Notes: generated from the letters alone by a model not told the origin. A DNA stretch of 9,229 nucleotides from 0-14-3-00-62-12 sp034440555 (GCA_034440555.1 JAWXCG010000014.1:1-9229), one strand, 5' to 3'; positions 1 to 6,721 are shown, numbered from the stretch's first letter. Made by a program: numbers and translations.

Positions 1-51
1 ATCGCCTGTAGCTCCAAAGATGACGATCAGGGAAGCGGGCTGCGCACTCAT
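1..51 (-). CDS. zwf: Glucose-6-phosphate 1-dehydrogenase, N-terminal end only
   Basis: Reading the minus strand from the ATG at 51 gives MSAQPASLIVIFGATGD, which runs off the window edge. The segment IVIFGATGD is the start of the Rossmann nucleotide-binding motif (GxTGDLAxRKL) that opens glucose-6-phosphate dehydrogenases. The known family role is NADP-dependent oxidation of glucose-6-phosphate to 6-phosphogluconolactone, the cytoplasmic entry to the pentose-phosphate and Entner-Doudoroff pathways. The start is well supported: a strong Shine-Dalgarno AAGGAG lies at 67-62 on the minus strand, 10 nt before the ATG. The gene diverges from the GH97 glucosidase gene, so hydrolysis to glucose and glucose-6-phosphate oxidation may be co-regulated (inference). 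Only 17 codons are visible, so other dehydrogenases with the same N-terminal motif cannot be fully excluded. Confidence 0.8.
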   Translation of the reverse strand, partial: MSAQPASLIVIFGATGD

Positions 52-114
52 CAACACTGAACTCCTTGTCTTTGACGTCATTTCTGCCAAGCGCGCAGCA
101 GGCACCGCAGGTTA

Positions 115-138
115 GTCGGTTCCAATCGCGCAACCGAC
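115..138. repeat. Inverted repeat in the zwf/GH97 intergenic region
   Basis: GTCGGTT at 115-121 and AACCGAC at 132-138 form perfect 7-bp arms around a 10-nt spacer. No T-run follows, and the repeat sits upstream of both divergent genes, so a protein-binding site is more plausible than a terminator. The stretch GGTTCCAAT at 118-126 also matches, over 9 nt, part of the 16-nt repeat array found between ydbH and ydbL; this may be chance. The function is unknown. Confidence 0.4.
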
Positions 139-154
139 ATGCATACGATTGCAT
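139..154. promoter_or_regulatory. Candidate LacI-family operator
   Basis: The 16-mer ATGCATACGATTGCAT is a palindrome centred on CG (146-147), with six of its eight base pairs symmetric. It matches the general LacI/CcpA-type operator pattern TGNNANCGNTNNCA except at one position (T144 where A is expected). CG-centred palindromes of this type are typical targets of sugar-responsive LacI-family repressors. The location between zwf and an alpha-glucosidase gene, 85 bp upstream of the GH97 start, suits carbohydrate control. No regulator gene is in the window, and I could not place convincing -35/-10 boxes for either gene, so this is a candidate only. Confidence 0.4.
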
Positions 155-231
155 AGCCTGTCTGGGAGCTCACTTGGTCGCGACGAGCGTGCATGATGCG
201 TCACCCACACTCTCCCGCAATCGCACCAATC

Positions 232-236
232 GGAGG
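232..236 (+). promoter_or_regulatory. Shine-Dalgarno that decides the GH97 start
   Basis: GGAGG at 232-236 lies 4 nt before the ATG at 241. The in-frame upstream ATG at 193 has no comparable ribosome-binding sequence, and starting there would put 16 non-hydrophobic residues in front of the signal peptide. The spacing of 4 nt is a little short but acceptable. Confidence 0.65.
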
Positions 237-240
237 CCGT

Positions 241-2280
241 ATGACAACTCGTGGCATTTTGGTATTGATCGCGCTGCTGGCCAGTGCCGGCACACGTGGT
301 GAAACTGTCGCCGGCGCGACGTCGCCAGGACAGGTGCTGTCGGTACAAGTAGCGATCGACGAGGGTCGAGCCAGCTACAGCGTGCAGCGATTCGGCGAAC
401 CGGTGATCGCGCCATCCAGGCTGGGATTTCTGCTACGCAATACAGAAAAGCTCGAACGCAATCTGAGTCTCGTTGAGCAAAGCGCCAGCAGCTTTGACCA
501 GACCTGGGAACAGCCATGGGGCGAAAACCGCTACATACGCAACAACTACACCGAACTGCGCGTTCGTTTTGCCGAGACCATCAAACTCAAGCGCTCGTTC
601 GTCGTAGTGTTCCGCGTCTACGACGATGGCCTGGGCTTCCGCTATGAATTTCCCGATCAACCCGCACTCAAGGATGTGATCATCGAAGACGAGCTGACCG
701 AGTTTGTCGTCGTTGCGCCCGCGACGGCGTGGTGGATTCCTGGCGGCGAGTGGAACCGATACGAGTATCTGTATCTGAAGACGCCACTGGATGAAGTGAC
801 GCAGGCGCACACGCCAATGACGATCCGCACCGATGACGGCCTGCACATAACGCTGCATGAGGCGGCTCTGGTCGATTACGCCAGCATGTGGTTGCGGCGC
901 GCCGAGGGTCAACGTTTCCGCGCTCAACTGGCACCCGCGTCAGAAGGCTGGAAGGTGCGTCGCAGTGCACCGTTCAATACTCCATGGCGCACGCTGCAAA
1001 TCGCCGATAGCGCAGGCGGATTGTATGAGTCGAATCTGATACTCAATTTGAATGAACCCAATGCGCTGGGCGACGTCAGCTGGTTCAAACCAGCAAAGTA
1101 CGCGGGGGTCTGGTGGGAAATGCATTTGGACACGAGCAGCTGGGCGACCGGCCCGCGGCACGGCGCCACCACCGCAAATGCTAAACGACAGATCGATTTC
1201 GCCGCCGAAAATGGCCTTCGCGGGGTATTGGTCGAGGGCTGGAACATTGGTTGGGACGGTGACTGGTTCGGTAATGGCAACAATTTCGACTTCACCAAAG
1301 CCACCCCAGATTTCGATTTGGAGGGCGTCGCTGCGTATGCCAGACGCAAAGGTGTGCACTTGGTGGGCCACCACGAAACCGGGGGCGCGGTGAGCCATTA
1401 CGAGAAGCAACTTGGGCCGGCGCTCGACCTGTACGCGCGTCTGGGCGTGGACGTCATCAAGACCGGCTACGTTGCCGATGCCGGACAGGCCGAACGCAAT
1501 GACGGCGAGGTGGATACAGACGGAACAGAGGTCGTAAAGCGCGAATGGCATGACGGCCAGTGGATGTCGCGTCATCATTTGAAAGTAGTGACCGAAGCGG
1601 CTAAGCGCCACATCGCGATCAATCCGCACGAACCGATCAAGGACACTGGGCTGCGCCGCACCTACCCCAACTGGGTTACCCGCGAGGGCGCGCGCGGCAT
1701 GGAATACGCGGCATGGGGCAATCCGCCCAATCCGCCCGAACACGAACTCAATCTCGTGTTCACGCGCATGCTCGCCGGCCCCATGGATTTCACACCCGGC
1801 ATTCTCAGTCTGCAGGGCCGGGGGCAGCCGGTACAGACCACGCTCGCCAAGCAACTCGCACTCTACGTGTTGATCTACAGCCCGATCCAGATGGTGCCTG
1901 ATCTCATTGAGAATTATGCCAAGCACGTGGACGCCTTCCAGTTCATCAAGGACGTACCGACTGATTGGTCTGAAACGCATATCCTCAACGGCGAAGTCGG
2001 CGACTTCGTGACCATCGCCCGCAAAGACCGCAATAGCGAAGCGTGGTACCTCGGCAGCGGCACCGATGAGAACGGGCGTGTAATCGAAGTACCCTTGCAT
2101 TTCCTCGATGCAAAAAAGTCCTACATCGCCGAAATCTACCGTGACGGTGCCAAGGCTCATTGGAAAACTGCACCATTCGAATTCGTCGTTGAAGAGCGCA
2201 AGGTCAGCAGCGCCGACACGTTGACGATACGTCTTGCCGCCGGTGGTGGTCAGGCGATCCGTTTCGTTCCCGTGCGCTGA
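241..2280 (+). CDS. Secreted glycoside hydrolase family 97 alpha-glucosidase (SusB-like, inverting type)
   Basis: This 679-residue protein starts with a signal peptide (about residues 1-20, hydrophobic core ILVLIALLASAG), so it is periplasmic or exported. An N-terminal beta-rich domain is followed by a (beta/alpha)8 barrel starting around residue 285 and a C-terminal beta domain from about 580, the normal GH97 plan and length. The catalytic glutamates of the inverting SusB branch can be placed: E379 in GHHET, E464 in NPHEP and E488 in ARGMEY, with E482 as a likely calcium ligand. The 24-residue gap between the last two catalytic positions equals that in Bacteroides SusB (E508/E532). The strand reading VIKTGY has no aspartate, which argues against the retaining alpha-galactosidase branch, whose nucleophile is an Asp there. 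The family hydrolyses alpha-glucosidic bonds of starch- or maltose-derived oligosaccharides to glucose. It diverges from zwf; no TonB receptor or other Sus genes are in view. The substrate linkage is inferred. Confidence 0.92.
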   Translation: MTTRGILVLIALLASAGTRGETVAGATSPGQVLSVQVAIDEGRASYSVQRFGEPVIAPSRLGFLLRNTEKLERNLSLVEQSASSFDQTWEQPWGENRYIRNNYTELRVRFAETIKLKRSFVVVFRVYDDGLGFRYEFPDQPALKDVIIEDELTEFVVVAPATAWWIPGGEWNRYEYLYLKTPLDEVTQAHTPMTIRTDDGLHITLHEAALVDYASMWLRRAEGQRFRAQLAPASEGWKVRRSAPFNTPWRTLQIADSAGGLYESNLILNLNEPNALGDVSWFKPAKYAGVWWEMHLDTSSWATGPRHGATTANAKRQIDFAAENGLRGVLVEGWNIGWDGDWFGNGNNFDFTKATPDFDLEGVAAYARRKGVHLVGHHETGGAVSHYEKQLGPALDLYARLGVDVIKTGYVADAGQAERNDGEVDTDGTEVVKREWHDGQWMSRHHLKVVTEAAKRHIAINPHEPIKDTGLRRTYPNWVTREGARGMEYAAWGNPPNPPEHELNLVFTRMLAGPMDFTPGILSLQGRGQPVQTTLAKQLALYVLIYSPIQMVPDLIENYAKHVDAFQFIKDVPTDWSETHILNGEVGDFVTIARKDRNSEAWYLGSGTDENGRVIEVPLHFLDAKKSYIAEIYRDGAKAHWKTAPFEFVVEERKVSSADTLTIRLAAGGGQAIRFVPVR

Positions 2281-2342
2281 GCACAACTACATCTGCTACG
2301 AAGGGACATCATCTATGCTCCGCGCTTTGCCAGGGCGAGCTG

Positions 2343-2444
2343 ATGCAGGATCTCACCCAGGGTTCAGTTCCAAGACACTTGCTGCGCCTGGCGGCACCGA
2401 TCGCAACCGGCATGTTGTTTCAGACACTGTATTTCCTGATTGAC
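2343..2444 (+). pseudogene. MATE family efflux transporter, N-terminal remnant
   Basis: From the ATG at 2343 the reading is MQ followed by DLTQGSVPRHLLRLAAPI and, shortly after, GMLFQTLYFLID. This is the characteristic amphipathic start and first transmembrane helix of MATE (multi-antimicrobial extrusion) Na+/H+ drug antiporters, normally about 450 residues long. After the Asp codon ending at 2444 the frame stays open for a further stretch, but the residues no longer resemble a MATE protein (a MATE would continue D-LYFV). About 80 bp later the convergent rlmD ends. A weak AGGG ribosome-binding site lies 7 nt before the ATG. The gene has therefore lost about 93 percent of its length, probably by deletion with a breakpoint near 2444. 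The nearby ATG at 2315, in another frame with AAGGGA ahead of it, yields only an unrecognisable short peptide. Confidence 0.8.
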
Positions 2445-2524
2445 CGGTATGCAGCTTACGGTTTCCGTCTCAGCGGTGGCATGACCTCACGGGCTCGCCC
2501 CGCATCATTGAGCATGCGTAGCCC
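2445..2524. other. Junction sequence between MATE remnant and rlmD
   Basis: These 80 bases follow the point where MATE similarity ends and reach the rlmD stop codon on the opposite strand. None of the frames gives a recognisable protein. I see no clear hairpin followed by a T-run that would serve as a terminator for the converging genes. They may be what remains of the 3' flank of the lost transporter gene. Confidence 0.4.
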
Positions 2525-3850
2525 TTATCGCTCGAACACTGCAATGGATTCGACGTGCGCGGTGTGCGGGAACATGTCCATTACCCCGGCGGACTTGAGT
2601 TTGAACCGATGCTCGTGCACCAGAAGACCAGCGTCGCGCGCGAGGGACCCAGGATGACAGCTGACGTAAACGATGCGCCTCATATGCTTGCTGGGCAACC
2701 ATTCGATGACTTTATCTGCGCCAGCACGGGCCGGGTCTAGTAGCAGTTTGTCATAGCGGCGCGCGCCCCATGCACTGTGGCGTTGGTCGGTGCTGAGATC
2801 GGCGACGAAAAACTCTGCGTTATTGATGGCGTTGCGCGCCGCGTTGTGCCGGGCCCGCTCGACCAATCCGTGTTCGCCCTCAATGCCGACCACCGAGCGG
2901 GCGTCGCGCGCGATCGGCAAGGTGAAGTTGCCGAGCCCACAGAACAAGTCGAGCACGTCTTCATCCGGCTGCACATCCAGCTGCGCGAGTGCATGCCCGA
3001 TCATGCGCTCGTTCATTGGTCCGTTGACCTGGATGAAGTCGAGCGGGCGAAAATCCAGCGTAATGTCGTAATGTGGAATGCGGAAGGAGAGGTCGATTTG
3101 TTCAGGCCAGAGCGCATGCACCGAGTCGTTGTTGCCGGGCTGCAGCAACACCGCGATGTCTTCCTGCTTGGCGAATTCGATGAGCTTTTGGGTATCGCCA
3201 GCGGACAGGGAATTGAGATGACGGAACACCAGCGCGAGCATATTGTCGGCAATGGCGATTTCGATTTGCGGCAAACTGCTGCGCGCATCCATGGCAGATA
3301 CGAGCGCGCCGATGCGCTCAATGCGCGTGCCAATTCTGGGATCCAATACATGGCATTGCTGGACATCCGCTACGTGTTTGCCATTGACCTCGCGGAAGCC
3401 GACCAAGGTGCGGCCTTTCTTTTCGACATGGCGCACCGACAGGCGTCCGCGCCGCCGGTAACCCCAGTGATCACCGACCAGTGCCGGCAACAGCGCCTGC
3501 GGCTGAACATTGCCGATACGTTCGAGATTGTCCAGCATGGTTTTCTGCTTGGCGGCGATTTGCGCGGCAGGTTCGAGGTGTTGCAGAACGCAACCGGCAC
3601 AAACTCCGAAATGCACACAGCGTGGATCGATGCGATCGGAACTGGCCTGCAGCACTTCGACTGTGGTTGCTTCGTCGTAATGTCGATGCCGGTCGTTGAT
3701 CAGCGCGCGCACGCGTTCGCCGCTGAGCGCTCCTGATACAAACACGGCCTTGCCGTCACGACGCGCGACGCCACGGCCATCGTGCAACAGATCGTGGACA
3801 TCGAGTTCAACGAGTTCTGGCCTGCGCGATTTCTGATTGCTACGACCCAC
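2525..3850 (-). CDS. rlmD: 23S rRNA (uracil(1939)-C(5))-methyltransferase RlmD
   Basis: This 441-residue protein matches RlmD (RumA), which uses SAM to form m5U1939 in 23S rRNA and carries a [4Fe-4S] cluster. A TRAM RNA-binding domain occupies about residues 10-70. The cluster cysteines are C78, C84, C87 and C166, with exactly the spacing of E. coli RumA (74, 80, 83, 162). The SAM motif is VLDLFCGLGNFTLP (299-312), with DFIQVN around 271-276 and DPARAGA at 372-378. The catalytic nucleophile is C398 in YVSCHP, and the base is E434 in HVESIAVFER. The start is GTG at 3850; no good Shine-Dalgarno is visible, only a weak ACAGG upstream, so the exact start is less sure than the identity. It lies 137 bp downstream of ydbL, with a 15-nt tandem repeat in its leader. 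Full length and intact. Confidence 0.96.
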   Translation of the reverse strand: MGRSNQKSRRPELVELDVHDLLHDGRGVARRDGKAVFVSGALSGERVRALINDRHRHYDEATTVEVLQASSDRIDPRCVHFGVCAGCVLQHLEPAAQIAAKQKTMLDNLERIGNVQPQALLPALVGDHWGYRRRGRLSVRHVEKKGRTLVGFREVNGKHVADVQQCHVLDPRIGTRIERIGALVSAMDARSSLPQIEIAIADNMLALVFRHLNSLSAGDTQKLIEFAKQEDIAVLLQPGNNDSVHALWPEQIDLSFRIPHYDITLDFRPLDFIQVNGPMNERMIGHALAQLDVQPDEDVLDLFCGLGNFTLPIARDARSVVGIEGEHGLVERARHNAARNAINNAEFFVADLSTDQRHSAWGARRYDKLLLDPARAGADKVIEWLPSKHMRRIVYVSCHPGSLARDAGLLVHEHRFKLKSAGVMDMFPHTAHVESIAVFER

Positions 3851-3874
3851 GATGCATACCTGTCGGACCTGGCG

Positions 3875-3904
3875 CGTACTGGTTCACTACGTACTGGTTC
3901 ACTA
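3875..3904. repeat. Perfect 15-nt tandem duplication upstream of rlmD
   Basis: The unit CGTACTGGTTCACTA occurs twice head to tail, at 3875-3889 and 3890-3904, without mismatch. On the minus strand the core reads GAACCAGTACG. It lies in the leader of rlmD, 25-54 nt upstream of its GTG start. The same core recurs in the degenerate 16-nt array upstream of ydbL, so the two look like members of one repeat family. The role is unknown; it could bind a protein or be a small minisatellite. Confidence 0.8.
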
Positions 3905-3987
3905 TTGCACAAAGGAAAGCATCCGTTGACTTCACCAGCTCTGCTGCCGAAAGCAAAAAACGCTGGGGGACATCCCGACCGTGCGGA
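3905..3987. other. Gap between ydbL stop and the rlmD leader repeat
   Basis: No gene is visible here on either strand. On the minus strand a weak GGGA-TG-TCCC hairpin is followed, after CCAGCG, by a run of six T. This could act as a poor intrinsic terminator or attenuator for ydbL, but the 4-bp stem makes that doubtful. The rlmD promoter presumably lies between here and the 15-nt repeat if rlmD is transcribed separately. Confidence 0.25.
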
Positions 3988-4635
3988 CTATTTCTCTACC
4001 CAGACCCCCTTGCTGTCTTGGTAATACCAGCCCTTGCGTGCCTTGGCGATCCATTGCTCGGCGAACGTGGTGCGGATCTCCGCCTCCCACTCCGGATGGT
4101 TATTGGCAACAGCAATCTCGCGATACACGGCAGCGCGATCGCGATTGTCATCAGCGACGAGCTGCTTGATGCCAGCACGTTCCGGCAATGGCAGGCCGGC
4201 GGCATCGCGAACTTCGATCAGTCCGTCGCGCTTGAAACCCAGCGCGCCGCTGTCGAAGTACTTTTCCAGCGAGGTGGAAAAGCGATTCGCCATGCGTGCC
4301 TGAATCGCCTTGATGGCGGGGGTTTCGATACTCAGATCAGCAGCGGCATAAGCTGAGCCGAGCACAGACAGGTCGAAGCTGAATGTGGTTGACTTGCCGG
4401 ATGGCAACGCCTCGGCTTCAGTCGCAGTCCCGGTCGCATCGCTTCCGATCACCTTGTCGATGAACTCACCTGCGGCCTCCTGTACTTCCGCTTCCGGAAA
4501 ATACACATTGATCGTAACGCAGGCAGTGACCAGCAAGCTGATCAACAGACCAGCAATCCAAGCCTTCCTCGACCGGGCATTCTTCGACCACAGCCTTTCG
4601 GTCCCCAAACTTTTCGACACTGACGATTTAGGCAC
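3988..4635 (-). CDS. ydbL: YdbL family lipoprotein (DUF1318)
   Basis: The start is taken as GTG at 4635, preceded by the strong AAAGGGAG at 4650-4643 with a 7-nt spacer; the protein is then 215 residues. A basic n-region (1-24) and hydrophobic core precede the lipobox LVTAC, with the lipidated cysteine at C39. The +2 residue is Val, which by the enterobacterial rule sends it to the outer membrane. After the Cys comes VTINVYFPEAEVQEAA, typical of DUF1318 lipoproteins. The C-terminal half (about 138-215) matches YdbL, ending in GWYYQDSKGVWVEK. In E. coli YdbL is periplasmic and modulates the YdbH-YnbE inner-to-outer membrane bridge linked to phospholipid homeostasis. Here it follows ydbH after 127 bp of mostly repeat sequence, with no ynbE between. 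The frame is open far upstream, but those extra residues are encoded by the repeat array and are unlikely to be translated. Confidence 0.85.
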   Translation of the reverse strand: MPKSSVSKSLGTERLWSKNARSRKAWIAGLLISLLVTACVTINVYFPEAEVQEAAGEFIDKVIGSDATGTATEAEALPSGKSTTFSFDLSVLGSAYAAADLSIETPAIKAIQARMANRFSTSLEKYFDSGALGFKRDGLIEVRDAAGLPLPERAGIKQLVADDNRDRAAVYREIAVANNHPEWEAEIRTTFAEQWIAKARKGWYYQDSKGVWVEK

Positions 4636-4642
4636 AGCGTTA

Positions 4643-4650
4643 CTCCCTTT
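4643..4650 (-). promoter_or_regulatory. Shine-Dalgarno that decides the ydbL GTG start
   Basis: The minus strand reads AAAGGGAG ending at 4643, 7 nt before the GTG at 4635. This is the best ribosome-binding site in the region and lies directly after the last 16-nt repeat unit. It supports starting YdbL at GTG rather than at any upstream in-frame codon. Confidence 0.75.
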
Positions 4651-4655
4651 AAGCC

Positions 4656-4735
4656 AGCACGCGTTCGTTCCATCACGTATTTGTTCCGATACGGTTTTGT
4701 TTGAATACACACTGGTTCCAATACGTACTGGTTGC
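4656..4735 (-). repeat. Five degenerate 16-nt tandem repeats between ydbH and ydbL
   Basis: On the minus strand five consecutive units of exactly 16 nt can be aligned without gaps: GCAACCAGTACGTATT (4735-4720), GGAACCAGTGTGTATT (4719-4704), CAAACAAAACCGTATC (4703-4688), GGAACAAATACGTGAT (4687-4672) and GGAACGAACGCGTGCT (4671-4656). The approximate consensus is GGAACCAATACGTATT. The first units make near-palindromes centred on ACGT (CCAGTACGTATTGG). A 16-nt period cannot encode a peptide repeat in one frame, so this is noncoding or regulatory. It fills 80 of the 127 bp between the ydbH stop and the ydbL start and ends just before the ydbL ribosome-binding site. It shares the core GAACCAGTACG with the 15-nt repeat upstream of rlmD. 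The function is unknown. Confidence 0.75.
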
Positions 4736-4762
4736 AGCACTTGGATGGCGCAATAATGCAAC

Positions 4763-6721
4763 TCACTCGATGACCGGAGCCTGACCCGAAGAAACCGCTT
4801 GCAATCTGGACAGCAGCACCGGCCAATCCACGCGGCGCTGATGCCCAACTACGGTAAGCCGCGGCAGACCCGCTCCACGAAGGATAGTGTAGCCCGCGCC
4901 GTTCGTATCCAGCCCACCCATCTCGCACACATTGTCGACAAGGCGACAATTCAGTCCAATTTCGGTGTAAGCGAATGAATCCACCAGTTTCATCAGTGGA
5001 TTGCCCATCACCGAGCCGCCACCGCCCACTGATGAAAGCCCCTGGACGGCGCGCTGACTGATCCGCTTCTTTCTTGGAAATCGGGTGTCCGTGTGTAGTC
5101 GCGCGTCGAAAGCAATCGGCGCCCAATCGAGCATGCGCAGTCCTTTTACCTCGCCGTCGAGCCAGCCTTCGATCTCGCCGAAATCCAGCATAGAACTGAG
5201 CTGCTTCAGATCCAGATTATCGAGCTCGATATTGGCACCCAGGCTTGGAGCGACGCCAAAACTGCGCTCACTATTGAGGCCTGAGATTCGCATCTGGCCA
5301 TCGAACACGCTGAGCTGGATGTCGCCATCGGCGCTGAAGCCACCGGCCTGGAAGCGGAATCCAGGCAAACTTCCGGACAGCGAACCGGAGAAGTTCGGCC
5401 AGTCCAGCGCCGTGGTCAGATTCAATACGTCGAGTTTGTCCAGCTCGATAGCGCCGCGCCACTGCGCATGGCCCGCGACCAGGGTGCGCTGCAACGCGGT
5501 GATGCGAAGCGTGCCTCCGAGCAATGCAATCGACAGCGGCTCGGCCAACTGCAGGGTATCCGGCGACCAATTCCAACGGGCGTGTCCATCGCCCAATGGG
5601 ATTTTGTAAACACTCGCCTTCGTCCAGTGCATCGAGTTGATCGGGTTGCCTGGGTCGAGCCGCAATACACCGTCAAGCTGGCCCACCTGAATGCGCTCCG
5701 CTGGATCGGCAATGCTTACCTGCTGCAGTTTCAGATCAAACGATCGCCAGGCGCCGTCGAAGAATCGACCGCTGGCCTGCACCTGCCCCTGCAACTGCAG
5801 CGCTTCGAAGCCGGCCGTGGCCAGTGCAGTGCCAAGGTAACGCTTGGAAACGGCATCAAGTGCGGCGCTCATCTCGATGATGTGCACCTCCATCCGATCG
5901 GACTCGTCGAAATGTGCTGCTGCCTTGAAGCGGAGTCCTTCTCCATCGTGCCAATTCAACGCGGGTAACTGCCAGGCTCCGCGCTCGTCTTTGACGATCG
6001 AAACCTCTAGTGCACTTTCGGCAGCAGGCAACTCGAAATACACGGGTCCAAGCAGAACCTGACCCAGCGGTCGAACGACGCGCCATTGTAGCGCTGGCCT
6101 CGCGCCCAACTGCACGGAGAAATTGCCCTGCAACTGCAGCGCCGCTGCTGCCGCTTCTCCGCGCTGGGCTTCGAACGCTACGTCCTTCAACGCCAGGCGC
6201 CCGGATAATTTGTCAGCATCGGCGGCCAATTGAAAATCGGCGTCGACGAAGCCCGAGAGCGAAGCCAAATCCGGCCACGCTGCGGTAAGCCTCTGCTGCA
6301 CCCAGGATAGGGGAATCCGGCTCAGTCGTATGCGCGCGTTGGCTTGGGCAGAAGTTGCAGCTGGCGACTGCCAGTGCAGCGAGGCCTCACCGATTCTGGC
6401 GACGGCTTGGTTCATTTTCGGTGACGACGAAATCTGCAAGGTTCCGCGCCATGCCGGCGAACGTGCGCTGATGCTGCCACTGCATGCGGTTCCCGCCTCC
6501 GTGCTTCGTTCCAGCGTGCAGTCCCAGGCTATGCTGGTTTGCTTGATCCCCAAATCCACAACCGCGCCACTGGCTGCACGAACCGTCATCTGCGTTTGAG
6601 TGAGTTGCACCTGAATGGAGCGCAGCTCTGCACCACCCGTACGCAAAGCGCCGACCCGCAATTCCCAGCCCTTTGCCGCTGGCAGGAGCGTAAGCAGCAG
6701 GATGGTGAGGAGGAAGCGCAT
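4763..6721 (-). CDS. ydbH: YdbH-like AsmA-family envelope protein
   Basis: This 652-residue protein begins MRFLLTILLLTLLPAAKG, an N-terminal signal or membrane anchor, and is otherwise rich in short beta strands as in AsmA/TamB-like proteins. The C-terminal 150 residues carry the YdbH signature: LDFGEIEGWLDGEVKGL, then VGGGGSVMGNPLMKLVDSF, then RLVDNVCEMGG, GYTILRGAGLPRLTVVG and RRVDWP. Four cysteines fall in two close pairs (C68/C80 and C592/C599), consistent with periplasmic disulfides. In E. coli YdbH is anchored in the inner membrane and, with the lipoprotein YnbE, forms a bridge to the outer membrane tied to phospholipid balance. At 652 residues it is clearly shorter than the roughly 880 of E. 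coli YdbH. It heads a probable unit with ydbL and starts 32 bp from the divergent Rec-Hpt gene, so its promoter must overlap that gene. The ribosome-binding site is weak (GAAGA). Confidence 0.85.
   Translation of the reverse strand: MRFLLTILLLTLLPAAKGWELRVGALRTGGAELRSIQVQLTQTQMTVRAASGAVVDLGIKQTSIAWDCTLERSTEAGTACSGSISARSPAWRGTLQISSSPKMNQAVARIGEASLHWQSPAATSAQANARIRLSRIPLSWVQQRLTAAWPDLASLSGFVDADFQLAADADKLSGRLALKDVAFEAQRGEAAAAALQLQGNFSVQLGARPALQWRVVRPLGQVLLGPVYFELPAAESALEVSIVKDERGAWQLPALNWHDGEGLRFKAAAHFDESDRMEVHIIEMSAALDAVSKRYLGTALATAGFEALQLQGQVQASGRFFDGAWRSFDLKLQQVSIADPAERIQVGQLDGVLRLDPGNPINSMHWTKASVYKIPLGDGHARWNWSPDTLQLAEPLSIALLGGTLRITALQRTLVAGHAQWRGAIELDKLDVLNLTTALDWPNFSGSLSGSLPGFRFQAGGFSADGDIQLSVFDGQMRISGLNSERSFGVAPSLGANIELDNLDLKQLSSMLDFGEIEGWLDGEVKGLRMLDWAPIAFDARLHTDTRFPRKKRISQRAVQGLSSVGGGGSVMGNPLMKLVDSFAYTEIGLNCRLVDNVCEMGGLDTNGAGYTILRGAGLPRLTVVGHQRRVDWPVLLSRLQAVSSGQAPVIE

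Noticed and set aside
73..80. Perfect palindrome TGACGTCA upstream of zwf
   Set aside because: An 8-bp palindrome is expected by chance in a window of this size, and its position just before the zwf ribosome-binding site gives no further support.
193..240. Upstream ATG of the GH97 gene
   Set aside because: It has no good ribosome-binding site and would place polar residues before the signal peptide. ATG at 241 has GGAGG ahead of it.
940..2286. Long open frame of about 448 codons on the minus strand
   Set aside because: It lies exactly opposite the well-supported GH97 gene, has no recognisable motifs, and is the usual antisense shadow of GC-rich coding sequence.
2315..2443. Short open frame with AAGGGA in front, overlapping the MATE remnant
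   Set aside because: The peptide resembles nothing known, while the other frame from 2343 gives a clear MATE N-terminus. It could at most be a leftover leader.
2777..3736. Plus-strand open frame of about 319 codons
   Set aside because: It is antisense to rlmD, whose iron-sulfur and catalytic residues are all in place. No family features are seen in the plus frame.
4636..4848. In-frame upstream extension of YdbL by 71 residues
   Set aside because: It would run through the repeat array and into ydbH, and it has no ribosome-binding site. The GTG at 4635 has a strong one and puts the signal sequence near the N-terminus.
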